Shown here piece after piece: positions 19,342 to 28,165 of a stretch of 64,000 bases of DNA (position 1 is its first letter; each line of letters begins with the position of its first letter). The notes beneath the pieces were generated by a model. That model was not told where the DNA came from. It saw only the letters and a list, made by a program, of their open reading frames with translations, and made no database searches. This DNA is from Mesorhizobium amorphae CCNWGS0123 (GTDB taxonomy: Bacteria; Pseudomonadota; Alphaproteobacteria; Rhizobiales; Rhizobiaceae). The translations under genes were made by a program, and so were the position numbers. The stretch covers positions 494,001 through 558,000 of the forward strand of contig NZ_CP015318.1 in NCBI RefSeq assembly GCF_001686985.1, in the 5' to 3' direction.

Positions 19342-21017
19342 GCGAAGTGCCAGGCAGTTGGATTGAGCCTCCAATCAACGAGGTTGCAGAGGTGAACCCG
19401 CGCAAGGATGTCGATCTATCAACATCTGACCTGGTATCGTTCGTGCCAATGGCAGCGGTTGACGAAGTGTCCGGAACGATCTTGTCGCCTGTAGATCGGC
19501 CTTATGGCGAGGTTTCAAAGGGTTTCACCCATTTCCGCGATAACGATGTGATTTTCGCCAAGATCACGCCATCAATGGAAAACGGAAAATCGGCGGTCGC
19601 TCGTGGGCTCACCAACGGGACGGGCATGGGTTCTACCGAATTCCATGTGTTCCGCAGCAATGGGGCAATCGAGCCGGAATATCTCTGGCGCTTTGTCCGC
19701 CAAAAGTCATTCCGAGAAAACGCTCAGGCGGTCATGTCTGGAGCGGTTGGTCAGCAACGTGTTCCTGCTGACTACCTCAAGGAACATCTTATCCCCCTGC
19801 CACCGCTCCCCGAACAACAGCGGATTGTGGCGAAGGTGGATGGGGTGACCGCGCGCACTGATCGGGCACGCAAAGAGCTGGGCCGAATCCCCACCCTCAT
19901 CGCCCGCTACAAACAACGCCTCCTCGCGCTAGCCTTTTCGGGGAAACTGACAGCGGGTTGGAGGGGCCAAAACGAGAATGCACAGCCTGTTGTCGGTAGG
20001 TCAGCTCAGGAAATTCGATCTAAATTCTCGGTGGGCGAAGACGACGATTTTGACCCGCCCTTCACCATACCATCAAACTGGCGGTGGCTTAGACTCCCAG
20101 AGATTGGTGATCTTGATCGCGGCAAATCGCGTCATCGGCCCCGGAATGATCCCAAGCTCTTTGGCGGGCCATATCCTTTCGTGCAGACCGGCGACGTTCG
20201 AGCTGCTAATCGGATACTCACTGAGTTTGAAACCACCTATAGTGAATTCGGACTTAAACAAAGCCGCCTTTGGCCAATTGGGACGGTGTGCATAACAATC
20301 GCCGCGAACATCGCTGAAACCGCAATTCTCGGAATTGAGGCTTGCTTCCCAGACAGTGTTGTAGGCTTCCTGCCGGACACGGACAAAGTCTCCGGCGCAT
20401 TTGTCGAGTTCTTCATTCGGACAATGCGATCTGAACTGGAAGCATTTGCGCCTGCAACGGCACAGAAAAACATCAACCTCAACGTGTTAAGCAGCGTGCG
20501 AGTGCCTGTGCCACCCGTCGAAGAACAAGCCGAAATCGTCAGTCGCATCGAGTCCGCCTTTGGCTGGCTCGACCGCATGGGCACCGATCACGCCGCTGCC
20601 GCCAGCCTGCTGCCAAAACTCGACGCGGCCATCCTCGCCAAAGCCTTTCGCGGCGAACTCGTCTCCCAAGACCCCAACGACGAACCCGCCATCGCGCTGC
20701 TGGAGCGGATCAAGGCGGAACGCGCCGCTACGCCGAAGGCGAAGCGCGGCAGACAAGCACCCAAGGCAAGGTTCCCAAAGGATTTGCAGATCATGGCCAA
20801 GAATCTCGAACAAGTCCTCGCCCAGGCCGGAGATTGGATATCTGCTCAGGATGCTTTCCAACAATGTGGAATCGGCGGTGCTGCCACTACGGAGGAGATC
20901 GAGAATATCTATGCGGAGCTTCGCAAGCTCGACAAGGCTGGCAGGATTGAGACCGAACCCGTCAATGACGATCAAGGTCGAAAGCTGCACGACCGGCTAC
21001 GCCTGAAGGTCGCGTAA
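19338..21017 (+). CDS. hsdS: Type I restriction specificity subunit HsdS
   Basis: HsdS selects the bipartite DNA target. The 559-residue protein has two target-recognition domains, each closing with the conserved pattern before a helical spacer: PLPPLPEQQRIV (about 153-164) and VPPVEEQAEIV (about 391-401). The spacers (ARYKQRLLALAFSGKLT and LDAAILAKAFRGELV) are the family's alpha-helical arms. The second half is more diverged in base use. Residues from about 470 form an extra C-terminal domain (KDLQIMAKNLEQVLAQ to RKLDKAGRIE) that looks like a small winged helix, which many HsdS proteins lack. The stop is four bases before the next ATG. Confidence 0.95.
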   Translation: MSEVPGSWIEPPINEVAEVNPRKDVDLSTSDLVSFVPMAAVDEVSGTILSPVDRPYGEVSKGFTHFRDNDVIFAKITPSMENGKSAVARGLTNGTGMGSTEFHVFRSNGAIEPEYLWRFVRQKSFRENAQAVMSGAVGQQRVPADYLKEHLIPLPPLPEQQRIVAKVDGVTARTDRARKELGRIPTLIARYKQRLLALAFSGKLTAGWRGQNENAQPVVGRSAQEIRSKFSVGEDDDFDPPFTIPSNWRWLRLPEIGDLDRGKSRHRPRNDPKLFGGPYPFVQTGDVRAANRILTEFETTYSEFGLKQSRLWPIGTVCITIAANIAETAILGIEACFPDSVVGFLPDTDKVSGAFVEFFIRTMRSELEAFAPATAQKNINLNVLSSVRVPVPPVEEQAEIVSRIESAFGWLDRMGTDHAAAASLLPKLDAAILAKAFRGELVSQDPNDEPAIALLERIKAERAATPKAKRGRQAPKARFPKDLQIMAKNLEQVLAQAGDWISAQDAFQQCGIGGAATTEEIENIYAELRKLDKAGRIETEPVNDDQGRKLHDRLRLKVA

Positions 21018-21021
21018 AGCC

Positions 21022-22698
21022 ATGCGCCTGGACAAGATCACGATCGGCAGCGCGAAGGACAGCCCGACCCATTGCTTCAAGAACCTGAAAGACGTCACTG
21101 TAGACTTCGATCAGAAGCACTGGATTACGGTTGTTATCGGCTGGAATGGCACCGGGAAATCCAACGTCCTTGAAGCCTTGGCTGTCTTGTTCCGTGATTT
21201 GATCCAGGGCGAACGCAGGCCTGCATACGCCTACAATCTGACCTACCGTATGGGCAGTGGCGATGAGACATTGCACATAAACATCGATGCGGACCCAGAC
21301 AGGGACAGAGAAGCGCTGATAATCCACGTCGCGTCCGAAACTGAAGCGAGAGGCGCGGGAACGCTGACGCCGTTTATTGAAGGCGAACCGGAAACATCTC
21401 CTCTGCGGGGGAAAAAGGTGTCCCTCAAGGCGTTCTTCGACGGAGGGAAGCGACACCTGCCACAATTTGTTTTCGCTTACTACTCGGGCGAAAGTGACCG
21501 CCTCTATGAGGTGTTCAAGCCCTATCTGGAGACCTTTGACAGGCAGCTTCGTCAGGGCAAAAACCCGGGCTTGAAGCGGCTTTTCTATGCATTGCCAGTC
21601 CATAGCCAATTTGTCTTGTTGGCGTTCCTGATCCAGCAGTCAGACGAGGTTCGAGAATTCCTAGCCGACCATCTCGGTATTGATCCAGACGAAGGTATAG
21701 AATCAGTCCTGTTCGTCCTTCGTCAGCCACCTTGGACTTCCAAAGATGGCGACCCGCGATTTTGGTATGCAAAAGGCGTTGTCGCGAATTTCTTGAGCCG
21801 ACTTCAGGACATTGCCCTTGCTCCGATAGAAACGAGCCGCCGCGTCGATGTGTCGATGTGGAGCAAGGAAACGCTTCAGTTCAAGTATCTCTACATCAAG
21901 GATATTGCGTCCCTGCGCGAGCTCGTCGGCGCACAGCGTCCGGCTGAGTTCTTCCGGGACATGGAAAGCACCCACGTCTCGCAGCTGATCGAAGAAGTGC
22001 GCATCCGCGTGCGCCTTACGAAAAACGACGGCACTGTAACATTTCGGGAGCTGAGCGAAGGCGAGCAGCAGCTCTTGACCGTACTTGGCTTGCTGAGATT
22101 CACGGCTGAAAGTGAAAGCCTCTTCCTTCTTGACGAGCCTGACACCCACCTCAACCCGCGCTGGGCGGTTGATTATCTCAGCTATCTCCGCAAGTTCGCC
22201 GGACAAAATGACGGTGATCGTGAAAACAGCCACATTCTGATCACGACGCATAATCCTTTGGCAATCGCCGAGCTCGCCAAAGAGCAGGTACAGATCCTAT
22301 ATCGGACGGCGGAATCAAGGATCGTTTCGGAAAATCCGGCGCTCGATCCCAAGGGAATGGGCTTTGCGAATATTGTCACAAGCGACATGTTTGGCTTGGG
22401 CACAAGTCTCGATCAGCAGACCAATGATGACCTGGTCGAATTGCATCACTTGTCTACCAAGACTGATTTGACGGATGAGGAGCGGACCCGCATCGCGGAA
22501 TTGCGGAAAGGGCTCGAAGGCTTGGACTTCAATTTTGCGATGCGCGACAGGTTTGAGCAGGAATTTCTCAGAGCTCGGTTTGACTTGGCAAATGACGGAG
22601 AAATGGATGGCGCAATCGTAACTCCGGAGAACAAGGGAAGAGCGCTGCAGGCCCTGATCACCAGCCTGCTTTCAGATTTGCAGCAGGAACGCCCGTGA
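21022..22698 (+). CDS. AAA/ABC-type ATPase, PtuA-like (Septu)
   Basis: A 558-residue ATPase of the SMC/RloA/OLD class. The Walker A is GWNGTGKSN (40-48), the ABC signature is LSEGEQQ (from about 344), and the Walker B is LFLLDEPDTHLNP (about 367-379), followed by the H-loop segment ILITTHNPLAIAEL. A long insert separates Walker A from the signature, as in AAA_21 proteins. The gene directly overlaps an HNH nuclease gene, and ATPase plus HNH is the composition of Septu systems (PtuA, PtuB) and of the effector part of retron Eco7. No reverse transcriptase is present. It follows hsdS by four bases. The ATPase class is firm; the Septu assignment is inference. Confidence 0.85.
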   Translation: MRLDKITIGSAKDSPTHCFKNLKDVTVDFDQKHWITVVIGWNGTGKSNVLEALAVLFRDLIQGERRPAYAYNLTYRMGSGDETLHINIDADPDRDREALIIHVASETEARGAGTLTPFIEGEPETSPLRGKKVSLKAFFDGGKRHLPQFVFAYYSGESDRLYEVFKPYLETFDRQLRQGKNPGLKRLFYALPVHSQFVLLAFLIQQSDEVREFLADHLGIDPDEGIESVLFVLRQPPWTSKDGDPRFWYAKGVVANFLSRLQDIALAPIETSRRVDVSMWSKETLQFKYLYIKDIASLRELVGAQRPAEFFRDMESTHVSQLIEEVRIRVRLTKNDGTVTFRELSEGEQQLLTVLGLLRFTAESESLFLLDEPDTHLNPRWAVDYLSYLRKFAGQNDGDRENSHILITTHNPLAIAELAKEQVQILYRTAESRIVSENPALDPKGMGFANIVTSDMFGLGTSLDQQTNDDLVELHHLSTKTDLTDEERTRIAELRKGLEGLDFNFAMRDRFEQEFLRARFDLANDGEMDGAIVTPENKGRALQALITSLLSDLQQERP

Positions 22699-23489
22699 GG
22701 CTCATTGCAGTCGCGCTCCCCCCAAATTTGCCAAAAAAGTGGTCCAAAGTTTATGCTGGCCGGACTGCCGCACTTGCGGCCAAAGCTACCCATAAGCTAC
22801 GCACTGAATATTTGGAGAAAAATGCGAGCTGGGGCCGCTTGAAATCGTGGCTATCGAATTTGAGCCATGAGAAGTGCTGGTATTGCGAAGGTAAGAGTCG
22901 TCGGTCGCCTTTCGACGTAGATCATTTCCGACCGAAACTTGGGGTCACCGTCGACGGCCAACCACTTCCCGGCGGTTTCGGCTACTATTGGCTTGCCTAT
23001 GAGTGGTGGAACTTCCGCCTATCATGTCAGCGATGCAATCGGCCCGAGAAAATAGATCGAACTACCCGCCGAGGTAAGTGGAACGAATTCCCGATTGAAT
23101 CTGAGCACACGCGTTGCGCTCCTACCTCAATCACGGTGGATCAAGAAGCGCCCCGCTTCCTTGACCCCTGTGTGCAATCGGATTGCGATCTATTGGCGCA
23201 TGGCATCGACGGTGAAGTGAAGCCTGCAAGCCCGCCCGGCACATGGGAGCATGAGCGTGCGCGATACACGATTGAGCAACTGGGTTTCAACGATTGGAAT
23301 GTGCCGGAAGATCGAAAGAGGGATTGGCAAGGTTTGTCTTTGCTCGTCAAGTTGGCAGGTGATGCGCCTCCCGCAGACGTAGTGACCCATGTCAGCCGGT
23401 ACCTAGATCAGGACCAGGAGTATTCGCGCTTTTTTCGTTCGGCAATTGGCACTCACCGCGACAAGCAATGGATTGAAGCGCTTCTGTAA
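22695..23489 (+). CDS. HNH endonuclease, PtuB-like (Septu)
   Basis: A 264-residue nuclease whose metal-supported HNH core reads KCWYCEGK (Cys61, Cys64), FDVDHFRPK (74-81, catalytic His77) and EWWNFRLSCQRCNRPEK (Cys111, Cys114). The CxYCE and DHFRPK pattern is that of TIGR02646-type HNH proteins, the effector nucleases of Septu and retron Eco7. The start is GTG 22695, overlapping the ATPase stop by four bases (GTGA), so the two proteins are produced together. It is the last gene of the operon. The exact target (phage DNA or tRNA/DNA) is not deducible. Confidence 0.88.
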   Translation: MRLIAVALPPNLPKKWSKVYAGRTAALAAKATHKLRTEYLEKNASWGRLKSWLSNLSHEKCWYCEGKSRRSPFDVDHFRPKLGVTVDGQPLPGGFGYYWLAYEWWNFRLSCQRCNRPEKIDRTTRRGKWNEFPIESEHTRCAPTSITVDQEAPRFLDPCVQSDCDLLAHGIDGEVKPASPPGTWEHERARYTIEQLGFNDWNVPEDRKRDWQGLSLLVKLAGDAPPADVVTHVSRYLDQDQEYSRFFRSAIGTHRDKQWIEALL

Positions 23490-24682
23490 TTTTGTCGTCC
23501 CATCCTACGTACACGTCAGAGCTTGAATCAATTTCAAACGCCCGCTTGCCTAGACAAGCTTTTAGAAAGTCGCATGCGCGGCGAAGACAGCACGGACTCG
23601 GCCTTGAGCATTGACCTCTCCGAGATATTCGCTGCCCGTCATGCCAGCGATGAGCCAGGTACGGCAGTACAGCATCGAGATCTGTCAACGAGGCGGCGCC
23701 AAGCTCGACCACTTGATCGCAGTAACCGTTGGTGAATTCGACGGGTGAGACTTCAGAGATGCCGCGCAGCGCCTGAACCAAACAGTCGGCTGCATGACCC
23801 TCCATCTCAAATCAGCATCATACCGCGCGGATGCGCTAATCGTCTGCGTCGGCGCTCAGCCCGAACGCGAGCTGACGACTGGTTTTCCTGGGATGTGGCG
23901 TATGGAATTTCCTTTCCAAGGATAAAGAACCCTCCATTTAAAGGTGAAGTACCCTTCAATGGTAGAGATTGCCCGATACTACACCACGAGCCGAAGCCGG
24001 CATTGGATGATGCTCTTTTCGTGCGTTTAGAAGAACAGGGAGTGACTATGGGGGGCTTTGGCGTGCTTTTTGCGTCGTCTTGAGCCGACAAATGCCCGGA
24101 CAGCGGTGCTTCACGCCTGACAGGTGCGCCCATACCGGCAGCGCTAGCCAGCTACGCGACAGGGTGACGTTGGCTCACAGAGTCCAGACTGATGAAGGCG
24201 AAACGCGTTGGGAGGGGCCGGTCCCAATTTGCGGCATGGGAGGGGTCCCCTTCTGGAGTGAGCTTGCTTCGAAATCGCGCAAGATTTCTTCTGACTTCTT
24301 CATAGCGTGCGGTCCGCGGGAGATTTGACCGCTGAGTGGCACAACCGCTTGTGGGCATTCCCGACGGCAGGATCGCTCATTGGCCATTGTCAGGCTTTCT
24401 CGGCAACGACAGGGGCGTTCTACAATCTTGCCACCTCTTACGCGGCGGTTGCGCGCCTTCCCGACAGACTTGACTGAACCGGCCGATTGGATGATTTTTA
24501 GTGCGTGCTTTGAGAAGAAGCGGCGCCGGGCATTTTCTGAGCCGTATGATAACCGACGACGGTCTGACCTCACGTCGAAGATAAAAAGAAACAGCACCAG
24601 CTCAGGCTGGCCGCGCTGCCGACATAGCTTCCCAAACAAGAATCTGGCCGCCGCCTGCGATGGCGTGCGGCCCTGAACGCTT
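23490..24682. other. Decayed DNA between the defence operon and the CoiA-like gene
   Basis: Nearly 1.2 kb with only short or unfamiliar open frames. A minus-strand frame at 23392-23805 runs into the HNH gene's 3' end and may be a relic. An imperfect inverted repeat, CCATTTAAAGGT and ACCCTTCAATGG, lies at about 23934-23962. The minus-strand frame starting at 24303 (MKKSEEILRDFEASS, 42 codons) belongs to repeat C. I assign no function. Confidence 0.45.
24209..24313 (+). repeat. Imperfect repeat C, right copy
   Basis: Matches 12126-12225 over about 95 bases at roughly seven in ten positions, in the same orientation. On the minus strand the ATG at 24303 opens a 42-codon frame containing RDFEASSLQKGTPPMP, so this copy keeps an open short frame where the left copy does not. 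Confidence 0.5.
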
Positions 24683-25501
24683 ATGGAGAAGAGCATGCGG
24701 TTTGCATTGGTGAACGATATTCGGTGCGAGGCATCGCCTGGAATGATCGCTTTCTGCCCGGGCTGTTCGCGGCCAATGACTGCAAGGTGCGGAATGCAAA
24801 GGGTCTGGCATTGGGCGCATCGCGGCAACAGGAACTGCGATCCGTGGTGGGAGCCGGAAACCCCGTGGCATCGCGGCTGGAAGGACAAATTTCCAGCGGG
24901 ATGGCAGGAGGTGATCCAGCGTGACGAGGCAGGTGAAAAACATATTGCAGATGTGAAAACCGAGTATGGCTTGGTCATCGAGTTCCAGCATTCGCACTTG
25001 CCGGCACAGGAGATGGCAGCACGCGAGGTGTTCCATCGAAATATGGTCTGGGTCGTGGATGGAATGAGGCTGAAGAGAGATCGATCCCGGTTTCTTCAAG
25101 GTCGAAGGCTTTTCAGGCTGATACCCCGAACAAGCATTTTCATTACACCTAGCCCAGAAGCGTGCTTCCCTATCGCGTGGGCTAAATGCACTGCGCCTGT
25201 GTTCTTCGACTTTGAAGGTGTCGCGGCAACAAGTGAGCCGTCAGGACCAAATCCCAGCATGCTCTGGTGTTTGTTGCCGGAACGCGTCGAAGGGCATGCC
25301 ATCGTTGCGGCGCTGCCGGCAAGTGCATTCATAAATGCGGCGCGGAAGCGTGCGGAGATCTTTCCAGGTCAAGCGATATTGGGAATAGTCGCCACCAGAT
25401 TCAGGTATGAGCGGGCGCTTGAGGCCAGCGGTTGGGCTTATGCACCTCCTCCGCGCCGCCGGAGACCGTTCCGCCGTAGTCGCAGGATGAGGGACACTTA
25501 A
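24683..25501 (+). CDS. CoiA-like competence/nuclease protein
   Basis: A 272-residue protein resembling the CoiA family. A zinc-ribbon-like CPGC (25-28) is followed by a conserved histidine segment (VWHWAH, 41-46) and then a PD-(D/E)xK nuclease core, IADVKTEYGLVIEFQHS (88-104), with Asp90, Glu100 and Gln102. CoiA proteins process DNA in competence and related PD-(D/E)xK proteins occur in mobile elements. The C-terminal tail is strongly basic (PPRRRRPFRRSRRMR). The ATG at 24683 or the one four codons later could be the start. It stands alone between decayed regions of the element. Confidence 0.75.
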   Translation: MEKSMRFALVNDIRCEASPGMIAFCPGCSRPMTARCGMQRVWHWAHRGNRNCDPWWEPETPWHRGWKDKFPAGWQEVIQRDEAGEKHIADVKTEYGLVIEFQHSHLPAQEMAAREVFHRNMVWVVDGMRLKRDRSRFLQGRRLFRLIPRTSIFITPSPEACFPIAWAKCTAPVFFDFEGVAATSEPSGPNPSMLWCLLPERVEGHAIVAALPASAFINAARKRAEIFPGQAILGIVATRFRYERALEASGWAYAPPPRRRRPFRRSRRMRDT

Positions 25502-26194
25502 GGAACCAGAGGAGCGCCATGACGATAGAAGCTGGCAAAGTCAGACCGGTATCTGTGAGCGCAGCATCGGCCGCCTGCCGAACCGAGAGACAGGATCGGA
25601 CAGCAGCCCTACGTAATGTCGAACGCGTCGAGAAATGCTGCCTCATCGCGGCTAAATTGCTCCGGCGATGATTGCCAGTCACGACCGGGCGCCAATTTGT
25701 CGAGACGTTTAGCCAAGGCGACGCGTTGGGATTGGCGCACTAGTGCTTGGCCGCTTCCAATTGCTCGACTCGCTTTAGGCTACCTGACACGGGACGCCAA
25801 GTTCCTTTCATTTCCGAATTTTACCGAAAACGAATCTATCTGGGTTGATGGCGCTTGAGACCAAGGGCAGACAATTGGACAATCTTGACACGGCCTGCAA
25901 GCGGGATTGGTCCGGTGGAATGCACCCGGTTTCTGACAAGGGAGTGGGAAAGCTGCCGAACTACCTCAGGGAACCGTCCCCCGAGAGACCGGCAGTTCCC
26001 AGTCGTCTGCTCGCTATGTGGGTGTCAGCGTAGCATTCGTTTCTTCACGCTGTGGCCGCACGAAGCCGGGGGTCATGGCGGGGAGTGACGACGTTGCTGG
26101 CTTCGAACCCTTGATCTGCAGGGGATAGCGGCGGTGGTTGTCACCGCCTAACCTGCTTTTCCGCCAGGCGGGATTCTCCACGTGAAGAAAAATA
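25502..26194. other. Non-coding stretch before the repeat cluster
   Basis: About 700 bases with overlapping short frames on both strands and no family I recognise. Codon use is erratic and I see no ribosome-binding sites. It may be decayed sequence. Confidence 0.4.
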
Positions 26195-26312
26195 ATGGTT
26201 TAACCGGGTTAGGGACTAAACCCCCTAAACTTTCATTTCCTACGTATCTATCAAAGCGCCAGGGCGGGCGCCCTCCAGGGTTTAGCGCCCTAACGCCCTA
26301 GGGTGGCTAAAG
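26195..26312. repeat. CTAAAC/CCCTAA repeat cluster (possible replication locus)
   Basis: Short motifs recur in both orientations: GGTTTAACC, GGGTTAGGGACTAAACCCC, CCTAAAC, then AGGGTTTAGCGCCCTAACGCC and CCTAGGGTGGCTAAAG. I count three CTAAAC/GTTTAG and three CCCTAA/TTAGGG occurrences. The cluster abuts the 3' end of the primase-helicase gene. It could be an origin or replication control locus of iteron type, or a complex terminator; the sequence alone does not decide. Confidence 0.4.
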
Positions 26313-26314
26313 AT

Positions 26315-28165
26315 CTAAAGTCTATTCCTTTCACGGACCCTGTCGCTGCGGCTGCGGCGCGAAATGGCTCGTTCGTCACCGCGCTCCCGAATTTCTTTGA
26401 CAATTTGCGACACGCGGCCGGGGGAGACGTTCATCTCCCGCGCGATGTCCTTCTGTTTCATTCCCCCTTTCAGCATTTCACGCACCTTTTCCGCCTGCAC
26501 GTCGCGCATCGGTTCAGCGAGCCATTTCGCTCGGTCGCCCTCAGTAGAGAACCGTAGGCGCATCGACTCGGCAGCCTTGCCGTAGAAGTCCCGACTCTTC
26601 TCAAAAGTCAGATCGAAGACGCTCTCGGTTTCGGTGCACGCCTCGGGCTGCTTCTTCAGCTTGATAATGGTATCCATCACATCCTCGCGCTTGGACGTCC
26701 CGCGCTGCTGGCCCGACTTTCCCGAATGGTGCAGCACGATGATTGTGCGGCCGTGCCATCGGTGGTCAAGAAGCCATGCTTGTATCGGCGCCCAAGACTC
26801 GGCGTCGTTCTCAATTCCAGAGCGCACCATGGTCGAGAGGGTGTCAATTATCACTAGGTCCGGACGGCACTGTTCGATGATGCGGTCCATTTCCTGACGC
26901 CCCTTGTCATCCCCGAGATTGGGCATGGTTTGGCGGCGCAGCAGACAGGTGTCTCGGCTAAGAATATGAAGCATGCCAGGCGGGCTGGGTCGGAACTTCT
27001 TTAGTCGACCTTGCACCGACCTCCCCGATAGCTCGCCCTCAACGTAGAGTACACGGGCGGCACCGCCCGGACATTTCCAGCCGAGGAGACCGCGCCCACC
27101 TGCAACAGCCTTGGCGATGGCACCCGCGAGCCAGGTCTTGCCCTCGCCCCTGGGTGCGTAGATCATCGCGAGCCCCGGTAGAGGCAGCCATGGATCCAAG
27201 AGCAGGTCTCTCGTCGGGAATTCGAGTTCCATGAACTTGGATTCTTCAAGCGCTAATATTGACCCGGAGGATTTCCAGCCGTTGTGGATGTCGAGCGCCG
27301 CTTGCCAGCAGCCTTCAGGATCATTGCCCTGGAGTACGTCGTTCCAGTCAAGACCTTGCGACGCCGGCAGAGCAATGCGTACTCGGCTGCCTTTGACCCG
27401 AACCTGCTTCGCGAATATGGCGGCCGCCTTTTGGCCTGGCTCGTCGTTGTCAGCTGCGACTATGTACTCGCGCGCTCGTGGCAAGCGCAGCTTCTCCATG
27501 CTGCCAGCCGACAATGCTGCCCCACCAGGAAAGCCACTGATCTGCATTGCGCTGAGAACCGTCTCAATTCCCTCGCCGACGATGAACGGCTTTTCTGGAT
27601 CAGACTCTTGGAGGACAACAAGGCCGCCTGCAACTTTGCCGTACATGCGCCGCACATTGCCGTTCTTGCCAACGGCGTTTTTCTTGGCGTCGGCCGTCAG
27701 ATAGGTCACGTGTGCTGCAACGACCTGGCCGTCCTTATTGGTGATGGGTGCTATCATGGCAGGAAGCTTCGTGCCGGTGATCGCGGACATTATGCCCCTG
27801 TCGACCAACTTCAGCGTCGGGGGTGAGCGCCTTATTCCACGCCCCTGTAAATAGTCGTTCGGACGTCCAGTTGATTTCTCAGCGGCATTCAGCAATTTCC
27901 TGGCGGTCCGCTCTGTCTGGTTCGTATCTGTGTTCGCTGGGGGGCGAAGCCGGACTCTATCGCTTGTTTTCGACCAGAGGCCGTGCTGCCGCAGTGCAGC
28001 GATCACGTTCTCTTGTGAGCAACCGGCATGGCAGCGGACGACAACGCCCTTGCGGCCGTTGCCGACGTGCAGTGATGGGTTCTGGTCGTGGTGAGCCGGA
28101 CACCGACACATTCCTGTCCGCTCGTTGCCGCCGAGCTTGGTGATGATTTCGTTCGCTGTGGTCAT
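26315..28165 (-). CDS. Primase-helicase fusion protein (Toprim primase plus RepA-like ATPase)
   Basis: A 616-residue replication protein. The N terminus has a CHC2-type zinc finger (GMCRCPAHHDQNPSLHV ... VVRCHAGC) and then a Toprim domain (FIVGEGIETVLSAMQISG; EYIVAADNDEPGQKAA). The second half is a RecA-like helicase with Walker A APRGEGKTWLAG and Walker B PDLVIIDTLSTM, as in AAA_25/RepA helicases, followed by IIVLHHSGKSGQQRGTS. The C terminus ends in a helix-turn-helix (MKQKDIAREMNVSPGRVSQIVKE). Such fusions drive replication of phage satellites and integrative plasmids. Its ATG overlaps the AlpA stop by one base (TGATG). Confidence 0.88.
   Translation of the reverse strand: MTTANEIITKLGGNERTGMCRCPAHHDQNPSLHVGNGRKGVVVRCHAGCSQENVIAALRQHGLWSKTSDRVRLRPPANTDTNQTERTARKLLNAAEKSTGRPNDYLQGRGIRRSPPTLKLVDRGIMSAITGTKLPAMIAPITNKDGQVVAAHVTYLTADAKKNAVGKNGNVRRMYGKVAGGLVVLQESDPEKPFIVGEGIETVLSAMQISGFPGGAALSAGSMEKLRLPRAREYIVAADNDEPGQKAAAIFAKQVRVKGSRVRIALPASQGLDWNDVLQGNDPEGCWQAALDIHNGWKSSGSILALEESKFMELEFPTRDLLLDPWLPLPGLAMIYAPRGEGKTWLAGAIAKAVAGGRGLLGWKCPGGAARVLYVEGELSGRSVQGRLKKFRPSPPGMLHILSRDTCLLRRQTMPNLGDDKGRQEMDRIIEQCRPDLVIIDTLSTMVRSGIENDAESWAPIQAWLLDHRWHGRTIIVLHHSGKSGQQRGTSKREDVMDTIIKLKKQPEACTETESVFDLTFEKSRDFYGKAAESMRLRFSTEGDRAKWLAEPMRDVQAEKVREMLKGGMKQKDIAREMNVSPGRVSQIVKEIRERGDERAISRRSRSDRVRERNRL

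Noticed and set aside
21022..23489. Retron Eco7-type system.
   Set aside because: The ATPase and HNH parts fit, but no reverse transcriptase or msr/msd locus is present nearby, so Septu-like is the narrower reading.
23807..24133. Minus-strand 108-codon frame in the element.
   Set aside because: No recognisable family, repetitive Pro/Ser/Arg composition and no ribosome-binding site; treated as decayed DNA.
24175..24978. Minus-strand frame of 267 codons opposite the CoiA-like gene.
   Set aside because: The CoiA-like frame has clear motifs and the opposing frame is only its shadow; just the last 42 codons, from the ATG at 24303, may mean something, listed under repeat C.
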